From Winkia neuii subsp. neuii DSM 8576 (lineage in GTDB: Bacteria; Actinomycetota; Actinomycetes; Actinomycetales; Actinomycetaceae): a stretch of 64,000 nt of DNA. Made by a program: the position numbers and the translations under genes. The stretch lies in assembly GCF_000420405.1 (NCBI RefSeq), contig NZ_ATUW01000007.1:62001-126000 (forward strand), read 5' to 3'. This document shows positions 42,840 to 51,891 of this stretch, piece after piece; the first letter of the stretch is position 1; each line of letters opens with the position of its first letter. A model generated the notes under the pieces. It was not told the origin of the DNA. It saw nothing but the letters and a program-made list of their open reading frames with translations, and did no database searches.

Positions 42840-42871
42840 GCAGGAAAAAGCTTACCTAAGCTTTCACCTGC
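42840..42871 (-). terminator. Hairpin between the peptidase gene and tRNA-Thr
   Basis: Nested arms GCAGG/CCTGC and AAAGCTT/AAGCTTT around an ACCT loop, with a two-base internal bulge. It lies 28 bases after the peptidase stop on the minus strand. No U-run follows, so its strength is uncertain. Confidence 0.5.
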
Positions 42872-42898
42872 AAATCAAACCAATGTGGCGCCAATCGC

Positions 42899-44458
42899 TC
42901 AGTCCAACTTACAGCTAACTTCTGTCTTCGGCTGTTCGCCCTCGATTAGGTAGCCTTCGACTGCCTTGCTAACACACTTCGAAATGCCCGTGTAACCACA
43001 ATGGTTCCACGAATCCAGCGTTATCAGCGAAGAGCCAGGGATCTGCTTATGCAGCGACTGCGCAAACTTATACGGGGTAGCAGGATCATTCTTATTGCCA
43101 ATCAGAACCACCTTGGGGACGCCCTCGAAAGTAGGTTCGGGGTTGCCGGCAGGCTTTATTGGGGAAGCCTGCGCCGCGTAGGGCCCGTACTTGAACGTTG
43201 CGCCAATGATCGGGGCGACTTGGTCGAGCTTTTTCGCCTGCTGATCCCACTGCTGCGGATCGCCAACTATTGGGTAATCCAACTGGTTGATTACGCTCAT
43301 GGCATCAAACGAATTGTCGGCATACTTGCCATCCGAATGCCTTGAAGCATAAAAATCAGCCAAGTACTGCAGCTGAGTCCCGTCGTGCAACCTAATGGCT
43401 CTGTCTAAAGCATCAACCAAAGTTGGCCACGACTCATAGTTGTACAGCGGCGCAACCGTGCCCTCAACTGCCAACGACTGAGTCAACGGACGATCAGCCT
43501 GGGCTGTGCGCAGCGGATTGCCACGCAAGGATTTCAAAAAAGAGTCAATCTCTTTTAGACGCCCCTTAGCGTTCTTCGACTTCAAAGGGCAATTGGCATA
43601 ATCGCCGCACTCATCAGCGAATTTAGCCAACGACTTCTCGAAATGCTCAGCCTGCCCCAACGACAAATCAGCCATGTCCGCCTTCGGGTCCACTACCCCG
43701 TCAAGCACCATGCGCCCTGCCTGCTTGGGGAACTCGCCCAGGTAGGTAGAACCAAGCAGCGTGCCGTAAGAATAACCCACGTAGTTGAGCTTCTTATCGC
43801 CTACCGCCGCCCGCATCACATCCAAATCTTTTGCCGCAGACAGGGTATCCATGTGCCGTACCAGGTCGGCATCTTTATCAAGGCATTGCTTGCCAAACTG
43901 GGCCGACTGCTCTTTAGCCTGCTGCTTATCTTTTTCTGGATCACCCGTAGGATCTTGTGAACGCCACTGATCCTTTTGCCCATCGGTAGAACAGCGGATG
44001 GGAGCTGAAGCCGCCACCCCGCGCGGATCAAAGCTGACCACGTCGTAGACCTTCTGCACAGGCCTACCGATAGCGCCATTCACGAGGCCTGAAAGGGACT
44101 CTACCCCAGACTGGCCAGGCCCGCCCGGATTAGTAAACAAAGAACCCTGCGGCCTAGACGAGTCCGCCTTCTTGCGTGCCATCTGCAGCTGCAAAGTACG
44201 CCCAGCCGGGTTGGCATAGTCAAGCGGCACCTCGACCTTGCCGCACTCCAATTCCTTGTCCGTAGTAACAGACCGGTCGCATTTTGCCCATTTGACGCGT
44301 TGATCGTAGAACTTCTGCAACTGCGGGTCGGGCGCAGATTGCTTTTGCTCCAGACGCTCCTGCCGGGAAGGCTGATCACTCTGCCCTAAACCGCATCCGC
44401 CTAAAAGGGCAGCCACGGCGAAACCAGCTGCTAGCAGTTTGCCGGTCCGTCTAACCAT
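42899..44458 (-). CDS. Secreted alpha/beta-hydrolase peptidase lipoprotein (TAP/SlpE-like, S33)
   Basis: Lipoprotein of 519 residues. The signal has a lipobox LLGGC (cysteine 22). Then comes the prolyl or tripeptidyl aminopeptidase pattern: FTNPGGPGQSG (oxyanion HGGP-like loop), VSFDPRGVAASAPIRC, the nucleophile serine in YVGYSYGTLLG, the acid in LIGNKNDPATP and the histidine in SWNHCGY, followed by the TAP C-terminal domain with its conserved cysteines (KCVSKAVEGYL). It acts outside the membrane on short peptides. The start lies 4 bases after the holB stop, so it is probably in the tmk-holB transcript. Confidence 0.9.
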   Translation of the reverse strand: MVRRTGKLLAAGFAVAALLGGCGLGQSDQPSRQERLEQKQSAPDPQLQKFYDQRVKWAKCDRSVTTDKELECGKVEVPLDYANPAGRTLQLQMARKKADSSRPQGSLFTNPGGPGQSGVESLSGLVNGAIGRPVQKVYDVVSFDPRGVAASAPIRCSTDGQKDQWRSQDPTGDPEKDKQQAKEQSAQFGKQCLDKDADLVRHMDTLSAAKDLDVMRAAVGDKKLNYVGYSYGTLLGSTYLGEFPKQAGRMVLDGVVDPKADMADLSLGQAEHFEKSLAKFADECGDYANCPLKSKNAKGRLKEIDSFLKSLRGNPLRTAQADRPLTQSLAVEGTVAPLYNYESWPTLVDALDRAIRLHDGTQLQYLADFYASRHSDGKYADNSFDAMSVINQLDYPIVGDPQQWDQQAKKLDQVAPIIGATFKYGPYAAQASPIKPAGNPEPTFEGVPKVVLIGNKNDPATPYKFAQSLHKQIPGSSLITLDSWNHCGYTGISKCVSKAVEGYLIEGEQPKTEVSCKLD

Positions 44459-44461
44459 TAG

Positions 44462-45667
44462 TCACTCCCATGGGGTTGGCTTAGAATGCGGCCTCAATGC
44501 CACACACATCGCTTCTATTGCTACCACGGGAGTAACGTTCTGCGCGAGCCGACGCCGAGCCACATCAATAGCCTCCATCTTCGCGACCGTACCCGCCGGA
44601 TCCATCTGACCTGCCAGATCAGCAATCACGTCAACCATGTCATCATTTACAAAATCGACGTCGGCGCCCACCTGCCTGGCATAGACATCCCTATACAGAG
44701 ACATCAAATCTGTCATCGCCCGATCCAACTGGTCGCGCAGCGCCCGAGTAGCCCGCCTTTTTTGCTCCTCCTGCAACTGCCTAACCTGGGCACGCAAAGC
44801 AGGAGGAACCTTCGCATCCGCATCCAACCCCAGCGAACGTTTCAACTCCCCCAGCTCTGCCGCATCCTTAGTGGAGGTCAGACGTTCGGCCTCAGCCTTA
44901 GCCAAATCGACCATCTGCCCAGCCGCAAACACCGCATCAGCAACAGAACGCACCCTGGCAGGGCGAAGCAAAGTCTTTCGCCGTTGCTCACGAGCCTGCG
45001 GGTCGGTAGCCAAATACTTCGCCAATCCAATGTGAGACTGCGCCGCCCTCGCCGCGGACATGGCAACCTTGGGGTCAACCCCATCACGCCCCACAATCAA
45101 CTCCGCCACAGCCCGCACCGGAGGCACCCGCAAATTCAACGCCCTGCAACGCGAACGAATAGTAGTAATCATGTCCTCGGGGCTAGGCGCACACAACAAC
45201 CACACGGTGTGAGCAGGAGGCTCCTCGATAGCCTTGAGCAACACGTTAGAGGTGCGCTCAACCATGCGATCGGCATCCTCAACCACAATAACCCGCCACT
45301 TCCCCTGCGAGGGAGCCTGAGAAGCCACCCCTATAAGCTGGCGGGCCTCGTCAATAGAAATAACCACCTTCTCGGTACGCAAATACCGCACATCAGGATG
45401 TGTACCTCCCATAGTCTGCGTACACCCAGCACACCTGCCGCACCCCACCGGCTCGCCCTCGCATTGCAAAGCCGCCGCAAACGCCTTTGCAGCAAGCGAA
45501 CGGCCCGACCCCGGAGGCCCGGTAATGAGCCAAGCGTGCGCCATCTGCCGCCCCCCGTCCTCGGCCCCACTAGCGCGGGTTTGCACCGACCGCCGAGCCG
45601 ACAAAGCAGCCTTTTGCAGTACCTGTACCTGCTCTTCTTGGCCAACCAGCTGATCCCAGACGCTCAC
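44462..45667 (-). CDS. holB: DNA polymerase III subunit delta'
   Basis: Clamp-loader subunit of 401 residues. WDQLVGQEEQVQVLQKA is the AAA+ start. ITGPPGSGRSLAA is a Walker A in which Arg replaces the usual Lys, normal for a non-hydrolysing delta' subunit. Four cysteines in CEGEPVGCGRCAGC form the zinc module. VVEDADRMVERTSNVLLKAIEEPP and the SRC motif (IRSRCRAL) complete the core. The C-terminal collar domain is longer than in E. coli, as usual in actinobacteria. It overlaps tmk by four bases. Confidence 0.95.
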   Translation of the reverse strand: MSVWDQLVGQEEQVQVLQKAALSARRSVQTRASGAEDGGRQMAHAWLITGPPGSGRSLAAKAFAAALQCEGEPVGCGRCAGCTQTMGGTHPDVRYLRTEKVVISIDEARQLIGVASQAPSQGKWRVIVVEDADRMVERTSNVLLKAIEEPPAHTVWLLCAPSPEDMITTIRSRCRALNLRVPPVRAVAELIVGRDGVDPKVAMSAARAAQSHIGLAKYLATDPQAREQRRKTLLRPARVRSVADAVFAAGQMVDLAKAEAERLTSTKDAAELGELKRSLGLDADAKVPPALRAQVRQLQEEQKRRATRALRDQLDRAMTDLMSLYRDVYARQVGADVDFVNDDMVDVIADLAGQMDPAGTVAKMEAIDVARRRLAQNVTPVVAIEAMCVALRPHSKPTPWE

Positions 45668-46323
45668 AATTGCACCCCCAATTCGACGAGGGCGGCGCTC
45701 ACCCTATCTGTCACCTCACTTACGGTGCCACTCCCCTCAACAACGCGCACCCGGTGCGGAAATTGCCGCGCCAACTCCCCAAAACTAGCCCTAACCTGGG
45801 CGTGGAAAGCGGCACCGGCACCTTCAATCCGATCGGGAGCGCCACCCCGCTCAGCCAAACGCGCTTTGGCCGCCGCAGGTTCTAATTCCAGCACGATAGT
45901 GGCATCAGGTTCTAAGCCAGAGCTAGCCCACTCACTAAGCTGGCGCACCTCCTCGGGCCCCAAGTTCCGGCCCGACCCCTGGTACGCAACAGACGAATCG
46001 ATATAGCGATCACAGATAACAACCTTGCCCGCCAGCAAAGCCGGACGCACAACCGTAGCCACATGATAGGCCCGGTCGGCAGCGTAAAGCAGCGCCTCGG
46101 TTTTAGCGTCAATATCTTGCGGGCCATTCATGACCTGCTTGCGCAACACGCGCCCCAGCTCGCTATCGCCGGGTTCGAAAGTAGTGAGCACCTGCCTGCC
46201 AGCCTCTTCGAATCTGCGCGCCAGCTCCCTCACCTGGGTCGACTTGCCAACGCCCTCGCCGCCCTCAAACGTTATAAAAACTCCGCGCGCTCGCGCTGCG
46301 CCGCCACCTGCAGAACTTGCCAT
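45664..46323 (-). CDS. tmk: Thymidylate kinase
   Basis: dTMP kinase of 219 residues. ITFEGGEGVGKSTQ is the P-loop (about residues 17-30), ICDRYIDSSVAYQG the DRY substrate motif, and RLAERGGAPDRIE the lid. The N-terminus carries a short Gly/Ala/Arg-rich extension (MASSAGGGAARARG). It makes dTDP for DNA synthesis. It is first in the tmk-holB-peptidase run and divergent from topA, with 287 bases between starts. In many relatives topA, tmk and holB point the same way. Confidence 0.95.
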   Translation of the reverse strand: MASSAGGGAARARGVFITFEGGEGVGKSTQVRELARRFEEAGRQVLTTFEPGDSELGRVLRKQVMNGPQDIDAKTEALLYAADRAYHVATVVRPALLAGKVVICDRYIDSSVAYQGSGRNLGPEEVRQLSEWASSGLEPDATIVLELEPAAAKARLAERGGAPDRIEGAGAAFHAQVRASFGELARQFPHRVRVVEGSGTVSEVTDRVSAALVELGVQL

Positions 46324-46610
46324 GGTCCCACCCTAGCAACCGCACGGCAAAGCACCTTTCGCCCTCGCCCTTATATCAACAAACTATTCCTACTTGTGAA
46401 ATCCCCCACTTTACATTTCACATCCCCACCTTCTCTGACACTCCCTAAAAACGCTCGCTACCAGCGCCTTCGTTACTGGCAACGGTAATATCTGCGCCGG
46501 GTTTACCTTCTGTCTTTGTGAAGGGAAAGCCGTTAGCCAACTCGCTCATATGACGGGGGAACATAGTACAGTTCAGGCAGTTGGCTTTATTACATATATA
46601 AGGAGAAGCA

Positions 46611-49364
46611 GTGGCGCAGGCAGATAAGAACTCGAAGCTAGTCATAGTCGAGTCTCCGGCCAAAGCTAAAACTATTGCTGGCTATTTGGGACCGTCTTTT
46701 CACGTGCTCGCATCGGTAGGCCACGTGCGCGACTTACCCAAGCCCTCCGACCTGCCCGCCGACATGAAAAAGGGGCCCTACGGAAAGTTCGCCGTTGACG
46801 TAGACGGCGGCTTTGACCCTTACTACGTGGTTAGCCCCGACAAGAAGAAAACGGTAACTCAGTTGCGCAAAGCTCTAAAGGAAGCCGACGAGCTCTACCT
46901 GGCAACTGATGAGGACCGCGAGGGGGAAGCCATCGCCTGGCACCTTTTGCAGGTGCTCAAACCTAAAGTTCCCGTATACCGCATGGTGTTCCACGAAATC
47001 ACCAAGGACGCCATTTCTAACGCTCTTGCCAACACTCGCGAACTGGACACCGCCTTGGTGGACGCACAGGAGACCCGCCGCGTGCTCGACCGCCTGTACG
47101 GTTACGAAGTTTCCCCACTACTGTGGCGCAAAGTGCAAGCCGGTTCTTCTGCGGGCCGCGTCCAATCCGTCGCCACTCGCATGGTAGTCGACCGCGAGCG
47201 CGAGCGCATCGAATTTGTGCCCGCAACCTACTGGGACATTGCCGCTACTTTAGCCAACGACGAGGGCGAATTCGAGGCCAAGCTGGTAGAGCTCGACGGC
47301 CATCGCCTTGCCACCGGGCGCGACTTTGGCGACGACGGTCAGCTAACGAAGAAGGCCCAGCTGGCCAAGGTGCACGTGTTGCAGGCGAAGCAGGCTTCTG
47401 CCCTTGGCAAGGCACTGGAAAAAACGTCCCCGTACACGGTCCAGAAACTGGACACTAAGCCATACACGCGCAGGCCGGCGGCGCCCTTCACCACGTCGAC
47501 GTTGCAGCAGGAGGCTTCCCGCAAACTGCGCATGTCTTCGCGCCAGACCATGCGGGTTGCCCAGACGCTCTACGAAAATGGGTTCATCACCTACATGCGT
47601 ACCGACTCCACGGCGCTGTCGTCGCAGGCGATTGCTGCGGCCCGCAAGCAGGCCAGCGAGCTGTACGGAGCCACCTCGATTCCCGCCAAGCCGCGCTTTT
47701 ACGCGACCAAGTCCAAGGGCGCGCAGGAGGCTCACGAAGCTATCCGCCCAGCGGGTGCCCACTTCCGTTCCCCAGACCAGGTGGCCGGGCAGATCAGCGG
47801 TGCAGAATTGCGTCTTTACGACCTGATCTGGAAGCGCACTGTGGCGTCGCAGATGAATGATGCTCGCGGGCAGACCGCCACCGTGCGCATCGAGGCCAAC
47901 TCTTCCGAGGGCAAAGCCACTTTTTCGGCCTCGGGCACAGTCATTACGGACCGCGGCTTCTTGGCGGCCTACGAGGAAGGGCGCGACAAGGAACGTTACG
48001 GTAAAAGCGCTGGCGAGAACGTGCGCCTACCCAAGCTTGCCCAGGGTGACACTCTGCAGGTGAAGAAGGTCGACTACGAAGACCGCGAACACACCACTAC
48101 CCCGCCCCCGCGCTACACCGAAGCTTCCCTGGTGAAAGCCTTGGAAGAACGAGGCATTGGCCGCCCCTCCACCTACGCCGCCACCATTGGCGTTATCGGC
48201 GACCGCGGCTACGTGCTACACCGCGGACAGGCCCTAATCCCCACCTGGCTGGCCTTTTCGGTCACCCGCTTGTTGGAACAGAACCTGCCCGATTTGGTTG
48301 ACTACGACTTCACGGCCTCTTTGGAAGAGGATCTGGATAAGATCGCGGCGGGCAATGCAGACCGCAAAGAATGGCTTGGCCAGTTCTACTTTGGCGCGGA
48401 CGGATCAGGGGATGTGGCAGGCCTGAAGCATGCGGTTTCCTCGCTAGGGGACATTGATGCCCGCGCCGTCAACACCATCGATCTGGGCGAGGGCGTGGCC
48501 GTGCGCGTCGGGCGTTTCGGCCCCTACCTGGAAGATAAGGACGGCAAGCGCGCCTCCATCCCTGACGACGTGGCTCCGGACGAGCTGAGCCCCGAAAAGG
48601 TAAAGGAACTGTACGCTGCTGCCGCAGACGACGGCCGCGAACTGGGCGTACACCCCGACACTGGGCGCACCATCGTGGCTAAGAACGGGCGTTTCGGCCC
48701 CTATGTCACCGAGGTCATTCCCGAGGAGGAACAGGGCACTGGAAAGAAGAAGATTAAGCCCAAGACTGCTTCGCTACTGAAGACTCAAAACCTTGCGGAC
48801 ATTACTTTCGAGGACGCCTTGCAACTGCTGTCTCTGCCCCGTGAGGTCGGCACTGATCCGGAATCTGGCGAGGTCATTACCGCCCAGAATGGGCGTTTCG
48901 GCCCCTACCTGAAGAAGGGGAAGGATTCGCGTTCGTTAGAGACTGAAGAGCAGATGTTCACCATCACCTTGGAAGAGGCGCTGAAGATCTACTCCCAGCC
49001 CAAGCAGCGCGGTAGGCGAGCAGCGAAACCGCCCCTTCGCGAGCTAGGCACCGATCCGGCCACCGAAAAACCGGTAGTTATCAAGGATGGCCGCTTCGGA
49101 CCCTACATTACTGACGGCACCACGAACGTGACCGTGCCGCGCGGCGAAAGTATCGAACACCTAGAGGTGGAACGGGCCTTCCAGTTGCTTGCCGACAAGA
49201 GGGCGAAGGGCCCACGCAAGAAGGCAACTAAGAAGACCACGAAGCGGAGCACAGCCAAGAAAACCACAGCTAAGAAAACCACTACCAAAAAGGCTGCAGC
49301 GAAAAAGACTACTGCAAAGAAACCCGCAGCCAAGAAGACGGCTGCGAAGAAATCATCTAAATAG
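46611..49364 (+). CDS. topA: DNA topoisomerase I
   Basis: Type IA topoisomerase of 917 residues that relaxes negative supercoils. The start is GTG with AAGGAG 6 bases upstream. The N-terminal TOPRIM domain has LVIVESPAKAKTIAGYLG and TDEDREGEAIAWHL. The catalytic tyrosine is Tyr328 in FITYMRTDS. Three or four C-terminal repeats share NGRFGPYxTE or GRFGPYLK (residues about 620-840) and replace zinc fingers, as is typical of actinobacteria. The tail is a lysine/alanine/threonine-rich stretch (KKTTAKKT type) that helps DNA binding. A 33-base piece of the tail-coding sequence recurs at 50006-50038. Confidence 0.97.
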   Translation: MAQADKNSKLVIVESPAKAKTIAGYLGPSFHVLASVGHVRDLPKPSDLPADMKKGPYGKFAVDVDGGFDPYYVVSPDKKKTVTQLRKALKEADELYLATDEDREGEAIAWHLLQVLKPKVPVYRMVFHEITKDAISNALANTRELDTALVDAQETRRVLDRLYGYEVSPLLWRKVQAGSSAGRVQSVATRMVVDRERERIEFVPATYWDIAATLANDEGEFEAKLVELDGHRLATGRDFGDDGQLTKKAQLAKVHVLQAKQASALGKALEKTSPYTVQKLDTKPYTRRPAAPFTTSTLQQEASRKLRMSSRQTMRVAQTLYENGFITYMRTDSTALSSQAIAAARKQASELYGATSIPAKPRFYATKSKGAQEAHEAIRPAGAHFRSPDQVAGQISGAELRLYDLIWKRTVASQMNDARGQTATVRIEANSSEGKATFSASGTVITDRGFLAAYEEGRDKERYGKSAGENVRLPKLAQGDTLQVKKVDYEDREHTTTPPPRYTEASLVKALEERGIGRPSTYAATIGVIGDRGYVLHRGQALIPTWLAFSVTRLLEQNLPDLVDYDFTASLEEDLDKIAAGNADRKEWLGQFYFGADGSGDVAGLKHAVSSLGDIDARAVNTIDLGEGVAVRVGRFGPYLEDKDGKRASIPDDVAPDELSPEKVKELYAAAADDGRELGVHPDTGRTIVAKNGRFGPYVTEVIPEEEQGTGKKKIKPKTASLLKTQNLADITFEDALQLLSLPREVGTDPESGEVITAQNGRFGPYLKKGKDSRSLETEEQMFTITLEEALKIYSQPKQRGRRAAKPPLRELGTDPATEKPVVIKDGRFGPYITDGTTNVTVPRGESIEHLEVERAFQLLADKRAKGPRKKATKKTTKRSTAKKTTAKKTTTKKAAAKKTTAKKPAAKKTAAKKSSK

Positions 49365-49366
49365 AT

Positions 49367-49403
49367 AGTCTGCTGGCAGGGCCACCGGCCCCGCCAGCAG
49401 ACT
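49367..49403 (+). terminator. Hairpin terminator after topA
   Basis: Arms AGTCTGCTGGC (49367-49377) and GCCAGCAGACT (49393-49403), enclosing a nested GGGCC/GGCCC stem. It begins two bases after the stop. There is no long U-run, but the stem is very strong and may serve the convergent small gene as well. Confidence 0.7.
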
Positions 49404-49446
49404 TGGACTGCAGACCGAAAAGTTGAGGCTTACCCTGAGCCCTGTC

Positions 49447-49674
49447 TCAGCGGCCCGCGTTTGCTCGTCTGAAGGCGACAACACCAATCACAACGGTAAT
49501 AACCATAAAAATGCCAATGAAATAATTTAGTGAATGGTGTGTGGCTTGTTTAAATGAATCCCCGAGGCTCCACTGCAATAAAATATTGCCAACCAAAATA
49601 ATTACTTGCGCAATGAAGCACAGCATATAGAACTTAACCGAAGCAGTGGTCTGCCGCTCCCTTGAGTGCACCAC
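49447..49674 (-). CDS. Small membrane protein, function unknown
   Basis: About 75 residues with two hydrophobic helices (FYMLCFIAQVIILVGNILL and YFIGIFMVITVVIGVVAF) and a basic C-terminus (RRANAGR). GGAGG lies five bases before the GTG at 49674, which is the start chosen; TTG 49686 is also in frame. I do not recognise a family. Probably an integral membrane protein of actinobacterial type. Neighbours give no hint. Confidence 0.55.
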   Translation of the reverse strand: MVHSRERQTTASVKFYMLCFIAQVIILVGNILLQWSLGDSFKQATHHSLNYFIGIFMVITVVIGVVAFRRANAGR

Positions 49675-50070
49675 CGACACCTCCAATCACGCCGCCACCG
49701 ATGCCGCACGCATATCGGGGCATACACCGCCCAGTTCCAGGCGCCGCCCCAGAATAACGCCTTGTGGATACCAATTCAAACCTTAATGTTTTAACCTGCT
49801 ATACCCCCACGTCGCACACATTTCAGAGCATCTATCATTAATAGCTAATTAGTATTTATTAATCTTTCACGCAAACTTTGGACAGCCCTCAGAATGCCGC
49901 CCCTATTGATTATTATTCAATGATTCGCGCATGGGAGTTGGGGCAGGCCGGGAGAGTCATCGCCTCTGTGTCGTGGCGCGACTTATCTTCCGATTGAAGC
50001 CCGCACAAGAAGGCAACTAAAAAGACCACGAAACGGAGACCCGGCAGCAGGCTTTACCAAGCCGGCAAAG
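49675..50070. other. Intergenic region with a topA-tail fragment
   Basis: About 400 bases without a gene. It is AT-rich at 49790-49920. Bases 50006-50038 match 31 of 33 bases of the topA tail (49217-49249), which suggests an old duplication of the topA end or conversion. Confidence 0.6.
50006..50038 (+). repeat. Second copy of a topA tail segment
   Basis: Identical to 49217-49249 except for two G-to-A changes, in the same orientation. Flanking bases do not match. It is not part of any gene here. Confidence 0.75.
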
Positions 50071-50370
50071 TTAGAAGACTAAAGCAACAACCACTGCGGA
50101 TACCACAGAAACTAGTAATGCCGCCACGCCTGTAGCAATAAACGTACGCCCAGCCCTGCCAGGGTCCGCCCTCAACGTATTCCACGTAGCAAACGCACAG
50201 GCCGCAAACGAGCTGGCTGCAATTGCTCCCCACACGGGGAAAGCAACTGACCGGGCGCGCACCGCCATAATAATTATCCCGATTAGGCAACCAAGTGCGA
50301 TCCCGCACAAGGATGCTCCTGCAGTAAAGGCACCCCTACGCCCAGGAGTGTCAAATGCGCCCTCTAACAA
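50071..50370 (-). CDS. Small hydrophobic membrane protein, function unknown
   Basis: About 99 residues with three hydrophobic segments (LCGIALGCLIGIIIMAV, GAIAASSFAACAFATW and GVAALLVSVVSAVVVALVF) and basic residues between them, so a three-helix integral membrane protein is likely. The start is uncertain: TTG 50370 has a GGGG about 6 bases upstream. I do not recognise a family. It lies 45 bases downstream of the methyltransferase gene on the same strand and might be co-transcribed with it. Confidence 0.55.
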   Translation of the reverse strand: MLEGAFDTPGRRGAFTAGASLCGIALGCLIGIIIMAVRARSVAFPVWGAIAASSFAACAFATWNTLRADPGRAGRTFIATGVAALLVSVVSAVVVALVF

Positions 50371-50415
50371 AACAAGCCCCCTAGCTTCAAAATCCTCTAC
50401 TCAAAACCGCGCAGG

Positions 50416-51891
50416 CTAGCCGGCGGTCTCGCGCAAGAACCCTTGCCAGTACAAATCGCGCACCCGCGGCAACAATTCGCGCTCCAATTCACCCTTATCT
50501 GCGTCTAGAAGCACCGAAAGGGCCCCAATAATCTGCCCAATGGCAAGCTCCCCATCGCAGGCGCCCACCAGCCCTGCCAGGGCGGTATCTACCCTAATTT
50601 GGCGACCTACTCCGCCCCCTTGGTGCAACATGATTACTTGTGGATCCTGCGCCCCAGGCGTGTAAAAGCGTTCCTCAGTAACGTCGCGGGGCACAACCAA
50701 CCGCGCCTCTTTCAGAGCCGCGTCTTCAAGCCCGCCCCCTCGCGTTCTAGCGAAAGCCGTTAGCAGATGTGAGGCGAACTCGCTGCCCGGCGCCCGGTCG
50801 GTGCCCAACGCGTCCTCAAAACGGCGTACCGGGACACCCTGCCCCCTATGTAGCAGCACGTAGCCAAAGCCAACTCCCGTAATGCCGCGGCGGTCAAAAT
50901 CGTCAAGCCACAGAGCTTCCCGCGCAGCGTATTCGGCGGTTCCGGGAATAAGTCCCTCGTCGCGCAACCACATTTTCGCGTATGCGGCCGGCGAGGCAAC
51001 TTCGCGCAAGCACACCCAAGCATCCAGCGGGCTGTGGGACAACCATGAGTCCCAGCGCTCGCGCCACTGCCCCGTAATCTGCCAATTACAAATGAGGGCG
51101 GCCACCCCACCTTCGGTCAGGTACTCGGGCAGGGCTGCGATTAGCTCGGCAACCAAATCGTCCCCGTCACGCCCACCGTCGCGGTAGGTGAACCGCTCGC
51201 CCTCGCGCGCCCGCTGCGGGGTGATCACAAAAGGCGGGTTGGAAACGATCAGGTCGAAGCGACGCCCCCGTACCGCCGAAAACATGTCGGATTGCAAAAG
51301 CTCAATGGGTTCACCGGCAAGCTGCGCCGCCACGCCTGCCGCTGCAAGAGCCCGCGGCAAAATATCTACGCCAGTAACCGAATCGGCGTGTGCCGTGGCA
51401 GCCAACGCCTGCGCTCCCGATCCGCACCCCAGGTCGAGGACGGTACCGAAGTGTTCCCTGGGCGTCCACGCCAGGAGCGAATTCGTTGCCCCGCCCAAGC
51501 CCAGCACGTGGTCTGCCGGAAGCGGCACCCCCGGTACCGAACGCGGATCCGAAGGCACAAACCAGGTGTGGTCCTTGCCGTCTATGCTGATTTGCAACGG
51601 CGACAGGCGCCAGCGAGCGCGCAGTTTCTGCTGCCCCTCACACAAACAGGTAGCTTCTGGTAAAAACTCTTCTACCTGCTCTTTTGGAACGCTACGGCCC
51701 GTCACGAACAACGCGATCGCGACTCGCAACGCATTCAACTCACCCAGCTGCAACCATTTTGAAACCGCTCTTTGGGTGGGCGATTCTAACCCGCGCGCCC
51801 AATCCTGCCAGGCCTGCCCTAGCTCTGTGGCAAAGCCCGCCGGGGAAAAATTGCACTTTCGCAGTGCCGCGTCTAGCTTGCGCAGACTCAC
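50416..51891 (-). CDS. SAM-dependent methyltransferase with N-terminal extension
   Basis: Protein of 491 residues. The N-terminal part (about 1-140) is helical and uncharacterised. The central class I methyltransferase domain has VLDLGCGSGAQALA (SAM motif I) and DLIVSNPPFVI (N-x-x-F catalytic motif used on amide or exocyclic amine nitrogens, as in HemK, RsmC and TrmN6). The C-terminal 190 residues are a further conserved region of the actinobacterial family. The substrate is unknown, probably rRNA, tRNA or a translation factor. It overlaps the upstream LRV-protein gene by four bases. Confidence 0.85.
   Translation of the reverse strand: MSLRKLDAALRKCNFSPAGFATELGQAWQDWARGLESPTQRAVSKWLQLGELNALRVAIALFVTGRSVPKEQVEEFLPEATCLCEGQQKLRARWRLSPLQISIDGKDHTWFVPSDPRSVPGVPLPADHVLGLGGATNSLLAWTPREHFGTVLDLGCGSGAQALAATAHADSVTGVDILPRALAAAGVAAQLAGEPIELLQSDMFSAVRGRRFDLIVSNPPFVITPQRAREGERFTYRDGGRDGDDLVAELIAALPEYLTEGGVAALICNWQITGQWRERWDSWLSHSPLDAWVCLREVASPAAYAKMWLRDEGLIPGTAEYAAREALWLDDFDRRGITGVGFGYVLLHRGQGVPVRRFEDALGTDRAPGSEFASHLLTAFARTRGGGLEDAALKEARLVVPRDVTEERFYTPGAQDPQVIMLHQGGGVGRQIRVDTALAGLVGACDGELAIGQIIGALSVLLDADKGELERELLPRVRDLYWQGFLRETAG

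Noticed and set aside
49200-49364. Short repeated units at the end of topA as a possible CRISPR or mobile repeat
   Set aside because: They encode the lysine-rich tail of topoisomerase I and vary in length; ordinary low-complexity coding sequence.
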